NCBI RefSeq assembly: GCF_017591425.1 | Contig: NW_024466402.1 | Span: forward strand, 80,557 to 144,556 | Source of the DNA: Ochotona curzoniae | Taxonomy: Eukaryota > Chordata > Mammalia > Lagomorpha > Ochotonidae | Length of the DNA stretch: 64,000 nucleotides | Reading direction: 5' to 3' | Shown here: piece after piece, positions 22,740 to 33,045 of the stretch | Numbering within the stretch: the first letter of the stretch is position 1 | Layout: each line of letters starts with the position of its first letter | The notes under the pieces: model-generated | The model's database searches: none | What the model was told of the DNA's origin: nothing | Seen by the model: the letters and a program-made list of their open reading frames with translations, nothing else | Made by a program: the position numbers and the translations under genes

Positions 22740-23007
22740 GAACTACTGGAGGCAGTTTATTGCATGTCTCAAGCATGTCCATTTATTGCAAAGCAAGCAC
22801 AATCTTTTATAGTCCCCCAGACAGGGAAGGCAGAAGGGTATCTCCCAACAATCCTTCCCCATCAAAGGCAGTGTAATTGGCTAGAAAGCAGCTATGACTC
22901 TGTTGACCCTTCATCCTGTTACAAGTCAGTACATCATGTATAGGTAGCAGGCATGCTGCAGGTCACATCTACCATGCATCGCTGGCATGAAACGTAAGAC
23001 CATAACA
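22740..23007 (-). mobile_element. Endogenous retrovirus-type LTR, minus strand
   Basis: On the minus strand it begins TGTTATGG at 23007, has a TATA box 'ctataaaag' (22804-22812) and AATAAA signals at 22782-22787 and 22756-22761. The TATA-to-AATAAA spacing is about 20 bases, as in class II (betaretrovirus-like) LTRs. The U5 end cannot be placed exactly. No coding remnants are seen, so it is a solo or degraded copy. Confidence 0.5.
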
Positions 23008-23009
23008 CT

Positions 23010-24100
23010 TTCTCAGATTTGTGGATAAAGAAAGTACCAGCACAGTTCATCCAAAGAGTGAGAAGGAAAACTGGGACACAACCCACTGTTCTCACCTATA
23101 TAATCAATGATCAGGTCAGGTTGAGGTCTTGCTGTGCTACGACCATTGCCAAGGACTCACACCATGCCCTTATGACCTTCCACATAGGCCATGCAGGCAG
23201 AAATCCAAGGGTGATCTCTCACAAAAGACCTGTCTTCATTTATAGCTGTGTGTTTAGTACTTTTCAGGGTATTATTTTGATTTGACAAAAACCCTGCAAA
23301 GTGAGTGTGTTGGTTCCCTTTCTATGCACATTTATGGAATCGTTAAAAATCGACGTCGACACTCATTACTTCACATGCTTTGTGTGGAGGAAGAATGACA
23401 AAAAGCAGCTCCCACCTTCTCACTTACTTGCAAATTTTCTTTGAGACCTGTATGTAACTCAACTTTTCACATAATCATATATGAATCTTCAGAAAAATAA
23501 ACATGTTGTCTTGATTGTGGAAGTTGTTCTTATCTGTGTCTTCTATTTTCTGTATTCATGAGAGACTCATTAGTTTATGGCAATCATCACACAGATACAC
23601 AAAAGAGTACTTATTTATTTAGAAGAGAAAAGGGCAAACTGACAAATCTCACATCTGCATTAGTAAGAGTTGATTCTACTTCATTAAATTGCCTCTTGGA
23701 TTTGAATTCATTAATGAATGTATGTGTTCATCTTCTCACATGCACAAAGCAGAAACTTGAGAAGCCCATGGTCTTTTTAATGAGATTTCTGACATTGAGA
23801 CTTTCCCTGTGCCTGCTTGTTATATTCAGGTAAGGCAATACAGAGTACCACACACTGAAAAACCTTTGCAAGTCCTTTCTTGGCAGCAATGAGGAAGGGC
23901 TCCTGCCCTTAAGACATCTCAACCCTGAACTACAGAGCATTGGATTTATAAAGAAAAAAGCCACAAACCAGGAGGGGCTTAGGTAGAATGAGCTAGTGCA
24001 GAAGTACCTTAGGGTGAGCACATTTTAAAAGTTCAGAAAGTATATATTTTAAGCTATATTTAGGATGTAAGATGAAGCAATTTAAAGGGGTGGCCTTATT
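23010..24100. other. Spacer, nothing recognised
   Basis: No SINE or LINE is recognised. 'aaaatcgacgtcgac' near 23345 is a rare CpG-containing palindrome in an A/T-rich setting. Open frames are random-looking. Confidence 0.4.
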
Positions 24101-24104
24101 TTCA

Positions 24105-24440
24105 TTTAAGAGAATGTATAGTACTGTGTAATAGAGACTGTAATATCCAGATGAGAGGATACAATGCAGAATGCATCTCTACTTCCAAATCAAAGATGGA
24201 CTCCCAATGAAATTGTTGGATATATCTAGTCAATAGGATATTGCGTTGTCTGGCATCGTACATGCCCGCAATCTCAGGATACACTTAAATAGTAGAATGA
24301 TAAATTTATGCCTGCTTATGAAAGACTATAGTATTGTAACAATATAGGTAAAATAAGTGTGGGGGCAGGACTTGGAGGGGGTAAGTTAAATCACAATACC
24401 TATGGAACTGTATCATAAAAAAATCTAGAAAATAGTAGAA
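24105..24440 (+). mobile_element. LINE-1 3'-end-like fragment
   Basis: It resembles 7725-8010 and 57615-57900 ('ggactcccaatgaaattg', 'cttaaatagtagaatga', 'gtgggggcaggacttgg') and ends with 'aactgtatcataaaaaa', fitting a LINE-1 3' terminus. Confidence 0.5.
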
Positions 24441-24833
24441 GAGGCAGAATCCTTGTATAACACAACTGTAAAATCTGTCAATGGACAGGCCTTTCCTCTC
24501 ACTCTTTGCGTCTTTATGATTTTATACTCAGAATAAACACCATTAAAATGCAGTAGCAGGAAAGTTAACAAAGTAGGACTTTGGGTGTTAGCTGTGCAGT
24601 CAAGTCAATCTGAGTGATGTTTCTGATGTTTTTTTTTTTTCAAAAATTAAAAAAAAACACGGAAGTTTAAAAAAAATGAGAGAGTGACCACTTCTTTTTC
24701 CCAGATATTTTCTCCAAGTTGTTTTCTGACTCTTGGTGGTGAGTGACAGAGGTGAGATGAAATCATAATCAAGTCCAAGGAACCTGGACCCTCTGAGATC
24801 TGCTCATTATCATGCTGCCTTCTGCTCATTAGT

Positions 24834-24894
24834 GTACATTCAGTGTAATTAGGATTAGGATCCTAATTACATGTACATTCAGTGTAATTAGGAT
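24834..24894 (+). repeat. Tandem duplication and palindrome upstream of V1R 1
   Basis: A 22-base phrase starting 'gtacattcagtg' occurs at 24834-24855 and again at 24873-24894. Between them lies the perfect palindrome 'attaggatcctaat' (24854-24867). Unit 2 has only one copy of the phrase, so the duplication is specific to unit 1. Confidence 0.9.
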
Positions 24895-24899
24895 CAAGA

Positions 24900-25106
24900 A
24901 GTTTCTGGACTTGACAGTTAGGAGCACAGCAGGGAGAGGGCAGAGCTGGCCCTAGGGACCCAGAGCACACTGAAGAAGCCAAACTCATCACACTGACAAG
25001 CTGACATCAGTGACAGCATCTCTGAGTGCTGGGACTCAGGCAAGGATAAACAGGCTTGGCTGTGCTGCTCTGCCACGCTCCTTCCACAGGCCTGCAGACT
25101 GCTCAG
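24900..25106 (+). promoter_or_regulatory. Putative promoter and 5' non-coding exon of V1R 1
   Basis: About 200 bp strongly conserved with 47345-47560 of unit 2, including 'catcacactgaca', 'ggcaaggataaacagg' (possible TATA-like element 'ggataaa') and 'ggctgtgctgctctgcca'. It ends at GCTCAG|GTGAGT (exon end 25106), a near-perfect splice donor. Acceptor-like 'tttttctctag' lies about 25 bases before the ATG at 27072. V1R genes commonly have upstream non-coding exons, so this layout is expected. The start site is not determined. Confidence 0.6.
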
Positions 25107-25117
25107 GTGAGTGAGGC

Positions 25118-25156
25118 TGAGTGTGTGTGTGTGTGTGTGTGGGTGTGTGTGTGGCT

Positions 25157-25216
<60 letters not shown>
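25118..25216 (+). repeat. (GT)n microsatellite next to the V1R 1 splice donor
   Basis: About 100 bases of GT with few interruptions, starting some 10 bases into the presumed intron. Unit 2 has only a short (CA) run at the equivalent site (about 47321-47330). Confidence 0.95.
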
Positions 25217-25219
<3 letters not shown>

Positions 25220-27070
25220 TGTGGATATGTGTGTGTATGCAGGGAGAGCTGCCTTTGCTCTGGAAGGGAAGCCGTTCCAGGTAGGGCTGTTAAAGGTCTG
25301 GTAGGGAGTGGATAGGGTTTCAGCTCCTCTGTTCCCTGTGGAAGAGGAAGGTGTGAGTGCTCAGGTTGAGGGTGGCTGTCACTTCCCAGCACATCCAGCA
25401 ACACCTGCTTGTGTGGCCCTGTAGGGAAACTGTGTGCAGCAGAGCCACTGATGCCCTGAGCCCAAGGTTGCTGCATTTCTCAAGTGTGAGGGAGACTGGG
25501 GGCATCAGGCAGTAGTGGGCTAGCAGCCTGGGTGGGGAGGCCCCTTCCTACAGGCTCTTGGCTCTGTGCACCTTCCCTTCCTGTATGGGAGTTTTTACTT
25601 TCTCTCAAGTTTCTCTTCTGTCTGATGTCGTTCAGTGCTTTCTGCTGATTTATTATGGACTTTTTTGAAAATAATGATTTTAAGTTTTCTGAATTCTCCA
25701 TTTTTTAGAACCACCATATGACACAGTACCTCATGCAAGAAAATGGATCAAATGTGACATCTGGTAGGAGAATACATAACAACACAGTCAGAAGCGCTTG
25801 GCAATCAGTGTTTTCTTCTTGCTGGGGACTGACGTGAGCACTCTGTACATTTGCTCAGTTCTCATAGTGAACTTGAATGATATAAATTGCCATCCTGTTT
25901 ACAAATGACAAAATATAGTCTGAGGAAGGGCAGGTATGTTTCCATCATCATACATGCCAATGTTTCTTGGGGGATACGCAGGCTAAGTACAAGGCATACA
26001 GGAAAAAAAGGAAATGAAACAGTAATCCTTCCTTGTTTACTGCAGAGGTAGAGGAGCATGAGCCTCAGCTGCCCCTCCCTCAGGCAAGGAGCTTTCTCTC
26101 CCTTGCCCTGCTCCAGGACAATCAGCTTGGAAGGGGTGAGTTACATCCTCAGCCTAAGGAAGCAGCCAATCATATTAAAAGCACGTATGGTTCCTAAGCC
26201 TAGTTTTTCTTTATAATTGAAACATAGAAATTGCACAAATTGACAGATTTCAAAATGTTATTTTGGTACCTGAATATAGTTTGTAAGGAATACAGCATGA
26301 TATACCTCATGCTTTATCATTTGCTTGTATTGGAAACATTCAATTGGCTCTCTACTGGCTATTCTGAAATATGCATTATTTATTGTACATGGTGCAAATA
26401 TTGCTGGAGTATAGAATGTTACCCCTCCTAGACATCTTTGCTCTTCTATCCATGAATTTCCTCATCCAGTCCGTGGAATTTATTACATCCTGTGATAAAC
26501 ACTTGTGGGTTGTTCCCTTGTTTGTGATGGAATTTTCACTCCAACAGATAAGTGAGGCCAGGCCGCGTTTGTCTTTCTGTGCCTAGATAAATTCGCAGAG
26601 CTCACTGGTACAGAGGATGTGCATGGGGCACCAGCACAGACCAGATGGCTAAGGTGCTGAGTGTCAGCAATGAAAAGGAAGGGCCTCAACATCATGGCTT
26701 GGAACTGATGAGGGAGTGTTATGACTTGATGTTTTCTGGGAAAAGTTCTTCAAGTACCTTTGCACCTGATCAATACCTATAACGCTCTTGTAGAAAGACA
26801 GGAAGATGCACTAACACAGATGTCATGTTTCAGTTGCAACTGTTACCATCCCTGTTTCAACAAACCAACACAAAAAAAGGAGATCAAATAGGAGATGAGA
26901 GAGCTTCTAAGAATGAACAGTGAGGTATGAACGTGTATTTGCAGCTCAACCTGCATGTGCATCATCACTGCTCTTGAATAAGCAGAGAAGATCCACACAC
27001 CTTAAATTTGCCATGTTACCTTCTTTGTTTTCCTCAAACTTTTTCTCTAGTCCTGTTCCTGAAGTCGCAG
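25220..27070 (+). other. Presumed V1R 1 intron
   Basis: It matches unit 2 in patches and contains a faint MIR near 25860-25930. No other gene is seen. Open frames are not conserved between the two units. Confidence 0.45.
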
Positions 27071-27071
27071 G

Positions 27072-27977
27072 ATGACCTGGAGTGACCTCATCCAGAGAAC
27101 AGTCGTACTTTCTCTCTCTGGACCTGGAATGGTGGGGAACTTCCTCATAGTTGTGAGACATGCACACACTTTGGTCATGGTTCCTGTGAAAAAATCCATA
27201 GACCTTATTCTCATCCATTTGGCTTTTTCAAATATTATCATCATCTGTACCACAGGAATGAAAGACATAATCACAGTCATTTTTATCAGTAACTTCCTTC
27301 TAGGTGAGATTCTTTGTAAAATTGTGATTTACCTGAATAGGGTGGCTCGAAGTCTCTCCATCTGCACCACTTGCCTCCTCAGTGTAGTCCAGGCCATCAC
27401 CATCAGTCCCAGGAACACCTTGTGGAAACAGCTCAAACCACACACTGCATGGCAGGTTCTTCCCCACCTCCTCTTCTTCTGGGTCTTTAGCTTCCTCATT
27501 GGCTCTAACTTTCTCTATTATATCACAGCAGTTAACAACATGAATGAGTCTAGTGTTAGACTCTACATTGAACATTGCTACATGCTGCCAGCTCCAGAAA
27601 TCATCAGGTGGCTCTTCCTCTGCCTCATGGCTCTTCGAGACCTCACCTTTCAGAGTCTCATGGGCTGCAGCAGTCTGTACATGGCTGTCTATCTGTACAA
27701 ACATCACAAACATGTCCTCTACCTCCAGAGCTCCAGGTGTGCCAAATATCCCAGCCCAGAGATCAGAGCTACTCAGAGTACTCTCATTCTCATGACCAGC
27801 TTCCTGTTCTTTTATTGGGCAGATTTCATTCTGTCCTTCTACATAGGGTTCACTCTGACACAGGTTTTCACAATATCCAACCTTAAACTATTTCCAGAAT
27901 TTGGTTTTGCCAGTCTCAGTCCCTGTGTCCTGATGGGCCAAAAATTTTACCTTGCTAAATGCTGGAGTGCTCACTGA
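27072..27977 (+). CDS. Vomeronasal type-1 receptor (V1R), intact
   Basis: A G-protein-coupled receptor of vomeronasal sensory neurons, thought to detect pheromone-like cues and signal through Gi2 and TRPC2. The 301-residue single-exon frame is a normal V1R length. Membrane segments are roughly residues 10-30, 43-60, 80-105, 126-150, 176-207, 236-260 and 270-290. Family marks are DLILIHLAFSN in segment 2, the RVARSLSICTTCLLSVVQAI run at the end of segment 3, the paired cysteines C82 and C169, and the N-glycosylation site N158-E-S in the second outer loop. The start is the first ATG of the frame after an acceptor-like 'tttttctctag'. The stop is at 27975-27977 and no frame breaks are seen. Its nearest relative here is the minus-strand gene at 43152-44060. 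I cannot place it in a V1R subfamily without a tree. Confidence 0.93.
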   Translation: MTWSDLIQRTVVLSLSGPGMVGNFLIVVRHAHTLVMVPVKKSIDLILIHLAFSNIIIICTTGMKDIITVIFISNFLLGEILCKIVIYLNRVARSLSICTTCLLSVVQAITISPRNTLWKQLKPHTAWQVLPHLLFFWVFSFLIGSNFLYYITAVNNMNESSVRLYIEHCYMLPAPEIIRWLFLCLMALRDLTFQSLMGCSSLYMAVYLYKHHKHVLYLQSSRCAKYPSPEIRATQSTLILMTSFLFFYWADFILSFYIGFTLTQVFTISNLKLFPEFGFASLSPCVLMGQKFYLAKCWSAH

Positions 27978-28033
27978 TGGTGCAGGATAGAGCTTCCCTA
28001 ATGCCTCCTCCAATTCCTGAAAATATAGCTCTA

Positions 28034-28356
28034 GGTCCCAGTGCTGAGGCCTACTGGCTAAAGTCCTCGCCTTGAATGTGTCTGGATCACATACGGGTAC
28101 CGGTTCTAAACCCAGTGGCCCCACTTCCAATCCAGCTCCCTGCTTGTGATTTGGGAAAGCGGTTGAGGATGGCCCAAAGCCTTGGGACCATGCACCAGTG
28201 TGGGAGACCTAAAAGAGCTCTGGCTTCAGATCAGCTCAGCTTTGGCCGTTGCAGTCACTTGGGGAGTGAATCATCGGATGGAAGATCTTCCTCTCTCTCT
28301 CTCCTCTCTCTCTATATATAATTTGAAATGAATATAAATAAATCTTTAAAAATATA
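28034..28356 (+). mobile_element. C-type SINE 3' of V1R 1
   Basis: Body with 'tcacatacgggtaccgg', 'aatccagctccctgcttg' and 'ttggggagtgaatcatcgg'. It begins only about 60 bases after the receptor stop, so it may supply part of the 3' untranslated region. Confidence 0.88.
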
Positions 28357-28359
28357 CAG

Positions 28360-29165
28360 CTCTAGAAATTGCCTTTCCCCAAATGCATGTAGCACTAAAT
28401 CATCGAGGCTTGTACAAATAGACTTGGTTTCTAGAAGCAGGCTGATACTAGACAATCTAAGATGATTCAGATGTTGTAGGAACCTAGAAAGAGATCCTTC
28501 CTTTGCCTTCAGTTTGCTATCCCTAACACTTGGTTTTGTGTTCTGTTTACTTGGTTTTTGCTTGATTTTCCTCTTTTAAAACCCAGAGTGACAGATAGGA
28601 CAAGGCTAGCTCATTTGCCGTTTTCTCAAAAGAAAATAATAATAATAATAATAAGTGCAATTACCATAGATCACCACATAAAAATGCACCAGATAAGAAT
28701 GCAGTACTATGAAATTCCAAAAGTTCTGTTTGTACTAAAATATTTCCAAGTGGCTTTCACTTGCACAGTGCACAAGCAAAAAATGGCATATTTTTATTAT
28801 TTCCACACACTTTAACAATTCCTCCTTTTAATCGTTGAAATGTAAAATTCACTCACCCATTGTGCATTTGCCTCAATGTTGTGCACACACGATCACTATC
28901 AATTCTAGAGTTTGTCTTCATTCCAAATGAAATTCTGTACCTATAACACAACAATTTCCCATGTTTTCCTTCCTTTGTCACCTGTTAATTTCTGTTCCTT
29001 CCATTTGTCTATACTGGAGTATTTTAAACTCAGAAACATTAAGGAATGGTCATTGAAATATGAGCCCAAGGCATGTGATGGAGTGGTGCTTAAGTCCCAG
29101 GGCTGAGACATCCATGCCTGAAAACTTGTTTTACTGTTGTTGCTGTTATCACTATTGTTATTTAA
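28360..29165. other. Spacer downstream of V1R 1
   Basis: No gene is seen. A short (AAT)n tract lies at about 28634-28654. Confidence 0.45.
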
Positions 29166-29169
29166 AGCG

Positions 29170-29530
29170 CAATGCAGAGAGCTACCATTTTCTGGTACAC
29201 ACGCCATGTGACACAAACAGCCAGGTTTGGGCCAGGCAGAATTCAGGAGTTGGGTGTAGGAGGACATTGTGAGCCTGGAAAGCCAGTGAGCACAGGTTTG
29301 CAGTTCATTGGACAGTATTTGCATGACAACAACCTTTGGTATAAACAGCATTTAATGAGAACACCTGGTGGGATATACAAAACAAAAGGAATTCCAATCA
29401 AGAGAGGGAAACAGTATGGACTCTCAGTGTATAAAGTTTGATGCCCCTAATAAACTTCAGCTTTGAACATCAGTCAGGGTCCACGCGTGTTATTATCGGC
29501 TCCGTGCACCAAGTCTGTCGCTGCGGGACA
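29170..29530 (+). mobile_element. LTR-like element, plus strand
   Basis: An octamer-like 'atttgcat' in the upstream part, TATA 'tataaag' (29430-29436) and AATAAA (29449-29454) 19 bases apart, then CpG-bearing 'ccacgcgtgttattatcgg', and an end near 'ctgcgggaca'. The pattern fits a class II LTR. No internal retroviral sequence or target duplication could be placed. Confidence 0.45.
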
Positions 29531-29539
29531 GTGACAGTT

Positions 29540-30630
29540 GGGTCTCTGCCATGGTCTCTCACATGTATGACTGGGGCCCAGATACTTTGTCCATCTCCTG
29601 TACATGTCCAGAAGCATAGGATCGATGAAAAATTGCATATTCATGAGTTGAAACTACTGATATGGAATCACAGGTGGCAGAGCACCCACTGTGCCTGGCT
29701 CATTTGTTTAAGGGAAAAATAGCATCTCCTTTCAAGACAGTGTTTCAGTTTCACTGCAGATGCTTACTTGCGTGTTGATTAACCAGTAGGTATTTGCTTC
29801 CCTCTTCTGGCTCTAGTGGCCACTTCTTCAATAAAGGCTACTCTGAAGTGCCTGCTCAAGCATCTGCTTTCCCTGGTTTGAGTGGATACCTAGGGTGGAA
29901 TTGGTGGTGCATAGGTCCATTCTAACATGTGAAAAACCGCAATATTTAGATTTTTTGTTAGTTTCTGGAGAAGCAGCACTGCAGCACTGCAGATGACCAT
30001 GTCCATTGCAACAGCAGCAACACCTACTGCAGTGTAAGTTGAAACTGCCACAGCCCCATTGCATCACACCTACCACAAACCATCCTCATCGTTCCTCTCC
30101 CAGTCTTTGTCTTCCCAGTACAGCCTCGGCACCAAGCTTTGGATTCAGGCTCCCTGTTGCCAAACATGCCTCTCCCATTCCTTGTCATGTCAAACTCAGC
30201 ACATTGTTGGACACTCCAGCAAGACTATACTGCATCTGAATCCTACATTGGCTTTAGTTTCTTCAAAGACCCACTCAAAGAGATCAGAATATGCATCTCC
30301 TCGCATGGGACGCTGCACAATGAATCCGTATAGGTCAGTTCAGTTCCCTCTGGCCTCATCATCTCTGGTTCCGGCTCCTCCTTGTAGGGGACCATTTCCA
30401 GATTTGGATCCTGCTCCTCATCTTGGAGATCCTCCTCTTCCTGTCCTGAGTTGGCCCCTGGCTCCATCTTCTGTCTGCTCCTCTTGAGCCATGCTGTTTT
30501 GCCTGTACTTCTTTGACTCTGTGTGGGCCACCTGGATGAGTAACTAAAGGGAAGGACCTGGACCCTGAGACAGGAAGATGACCTTTCTGTCATGAACATC
30601 CTGCTCATGTCCATCCTCCTAAAGGGACTC
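29540..30630. other. Spacer up to duplicon B
   Basis: No gene is certain. It contains the acidic minus-strand ORF listed next. The rest shows no repeat I can name. Confidence 0.4.
30243..30614 (-). CDS. Unidentified acidic ORF, probably a gene fragment
   Basis: A 123-residue frame. Its middle is very acidic and proline-rich (GQEEEDLQDEEQDPNLEM), like a disordered linker, and it follows a Ser/Arg segment. I recognise no family. It lies immediately beyond the edge of duplicon B on the same strand as the broken coding-like region at 30690-31201, and the two could be pieces of one retrotransposed gene. No promoter or splice support is visible. Confidence 0.2.
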   Translation of the reverse strand: MDMSRMFMTERSSSCLRVQVLPFSYSSRWPTQSQRSTGKTAWLKRSRQKMEPGANSGQEEEDLQDEEQDPNLEMVPYKEEPEPEMMRPEGTELTYTDSLCSVPCEEMHILISLSGSLKKLKPM

Positions 30631-30689
30631 AGTTACACCGCTTCCAATGAAAGATGCCCATGAGGCTGTGGCTTTAGATCCTCTCTGAC

Positions 30690-31201
30690 ACAGAAGGAAG
30701 ACATTTATACCACAGTCTTCCTTCCAGTTAAAAACACAACTCCTCTCTCCATGGTCTTGCTAAGCACTCCTGGAGGAGACTGAAGGGGCTTTAAGGACTT
30801 TGATTTCAGTAGATCTTTCTGAATTGCAGTCTGGGTCTGAGGCACAGACTCCTCTTTATCAATTCCTCTGTGAGGACACTTCTTTAGACACACATGAGTG
30901 CCACAGCTGTGTTTCACAAACTCCTCTATCATGGTGTTTTCCTCAGTGTTGGCCTGTGCCACTCTCCCCAGATACCCTCCTCAAATCAACTTCTTCCCAC
31001 AGCTGCCTCCTGCTTTACACCAAGGCCTAACAAACTTTGGCTTCCTCTTCAAGATGCTCACCATTCACATTGGCATCCTGCTTTTCAATTAGCTGGTTAC
31101 GACATGGCACCAACACATCAGCACAACATATCAGTGTCCTCTCCCTTCCTGCCAACAATTCCGATAGAATTGTGGACATGATCCTAGAACCCTTGAGTGA
31201 G
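30690..31201 (-). pseudogene. Unidentified broken coding-like region (copy B)
   Basis: It starts MSTILSELLAGRER (31178 down) and after a stop continues as an 85-codon frame (30705-30962) with FVKHSCGTHVCLKKCPHRG and a TQTAIQKDLLK stretch. C..H/C spacing could suggest a metal site but is not a known motif to me. Fewer stops remain here than in A. Confidence 0.35.
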
Positions 31202-31987
31202 GAAGCTTGTGAATTATAGTGGGTATTTATAGCGGCCAAAAAATTTTCCTAACTTTGGAAATTAAACTCATTTTATGATTCCAATTGCACTCATTTTGCA
31301 CATTCTGTGCAAAGGCAGTCACTCTGAGGTGGCTGAATCAACAAAAGTGCCTTCAACCACCTATTGACATTTTTCCCCTGGAAGGGCTGTCTGGCTTTCA
31401 TCTTCTGGCTTGGACAGCTCATGTGTTCAGTCAGTACTCAGGCCAGGAAGAAGAAAAGCACTTTAATCTAGGAAAAAAGACTGCATCTATTTGCACACAG
31501 TTCTTTGTTTCAGTAAAGAAAAAAACTTTTCCAGAATTCTGCAATAACTATTTGATCATATTGGTAAACATTTTATTCCTTGGCCACTAGTAACGGTAAG
31601 CTTGAAAGAGGAATGTTGATTTCTACTGGTACATATTTCTTTCCAAAGAATACCTAGTTAGGCAGCTCTATGTTGGAATGGGAAATCACCTGACTCATGA
31701 CCCTGACCTCCTTGAGATTTGTCATTGCAGAAGAAGGGAGAAAGAGAGACTAAAAGAATTTAAGCTTGTTCTCCCTGTGATCCTGAAACACAAACACCTG
31801 CCTCCAGAAGTATCAATATCTGAGATATCTCTCTATCTATCTATCCAGCTATCATCTATCTATCCACTATCTGTGTATCTATCTTTAAAAAGTGAAAGGC
31901 TTTATAGTATAAAGCTATACCTCAACACAAAAATACAATACACAGCCACAAATCATAAACTTTTCATTGTCATCAAAACCAATTGTG

Positions 31988-32320
31988 GGGCCCAGCGCGG
32001 TGGCGCAAGTGGTTAAAGGTCCTCGCCTTGCACGCCCGGGTTCCCATATGGGCACCGGTTCTAATCCCGGCAGCCCCGCTTCCCTTCTAGCTCCCTGCTT
32101 GTGGCCTGGGAAAGCAGTCGAGGACGGCCCAAGGCTTTGGGACCCTGCACCCACGTGGGAGACCCGGAAGAGGCTCCTGGCTTCGGATCGGCATAGTATT
32201 GGCCGTTGCGCTCACTTGGGGAGTGAATCATCGGATGGAAGATCTTCCTCTCTGTCTCTCCTCTGTGTATATCCGCCTTTCCAATAAAAAAATAATAAAA
32301 ATAAATCTTTAAAAAAAAAA
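31988..32320 (+). mobile_element. Young C-type SINE, present in B only
   Basis: Near-consensus copy with target duplication 'caattgtg' at 31980-31987 and 32321-32328. Copy A has the empty site near 16160, so insertion followed the A/B duplication. Confidence 0.93.
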
Positions 32321-32717
32321 CAATTGTGAGAGAAAAACTAGATATCATAATCAATTGGTATGTATTATCCCATCATTCTGTGATAATAAACCTAATAGTG
32401 TGATTTCAAAGTAACGCAAGGCAACTGGAACTCATCACCTGTTATTGTGAAGTCATAATCCAGTACCAACATTCCACTCTGATGTCATAACCAATTGATA
32501 TGTCAAAAGCAACAAATTTGCAATTATAATGAATTTGAATGTCATAAAACACAAATCTATGGACATAAAAACATCTGACATCATAATCAATTGGCAAGTG
32601 AAATCATGTTCTGATATCAACCTAACAGTGTGATATGATCAACTAGGAAGTCACAAAATGACAATTGCACAGTTATTATCATTGAGGCCATAAACCATCC
32701 ATTAATAGTAAAAGCAT

Positions 32718-33045
32718 TGCTGTGCCCCACGGCGTGGCCTAGTGGCTTAAGTACCGGCCTTGAATGTGCCAGGATCCCATATGGGTGCTGATTCTAATAG
32801 CGGCTGTTCCACTTCTCATCCAGCTCCCTGCTTGTGGCCTGGGAAAGCAGTCAAGGACGGCCCAAAGCCTTAGGACTCTGCACCCATGTGGAAGACCCGG
32901 AGAGATTTCTGATTCCCGGCTTTCGATTGGCACAGCACTGGCCAGTGCGCTCACTGGGAAGTGAATCATTGGATGGAAGACCTTCCTCTCTGTCTCTCAT
33001 CCTCTCTGTATATCTGACTTTGTAATAAAAATAAATTAAAAAAAT
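32718..33045 (+). mobile_element. C-type SINE shared with A
   Basis: The counterpart of 15450-15775. The head 'ccccacggcgtggcctag' and 'atcccatatgggtgctg' are clear. Confidence 0.88.

Larger units (their letters stand above)
24690..27977 (+). repeat. V1R duplication unit 1
   Basis: Sequence from about 24690 through the receptor gene matches 47760-43152 read on the minus strand. The strongest matches are the upstream block (24900-25110), parts of the intron (for example 25480-25560) and the coding region. The intron is 1.96 kb here and 3.28 kb in unit 2, the difference being mostly inserted repeats in unit 2. A faint MIR lies near 25860-25930. Confidence 0.75.

Noticed and set aside
25036..25476. 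146-codon frame rich in His and Thr, and plus-strand Cys/Val frames
   Set aside because: They are translations of the (GT)n tract and are absent from unit 2.
27300..27713. 137-codon minus-strand frame opposite V1R 1, and a similar one at 43422-43832 opposite V1R 2
   Set aside because: They mirror the receptor codons on the other strand; their conservation follows from the V1R coding constraint.
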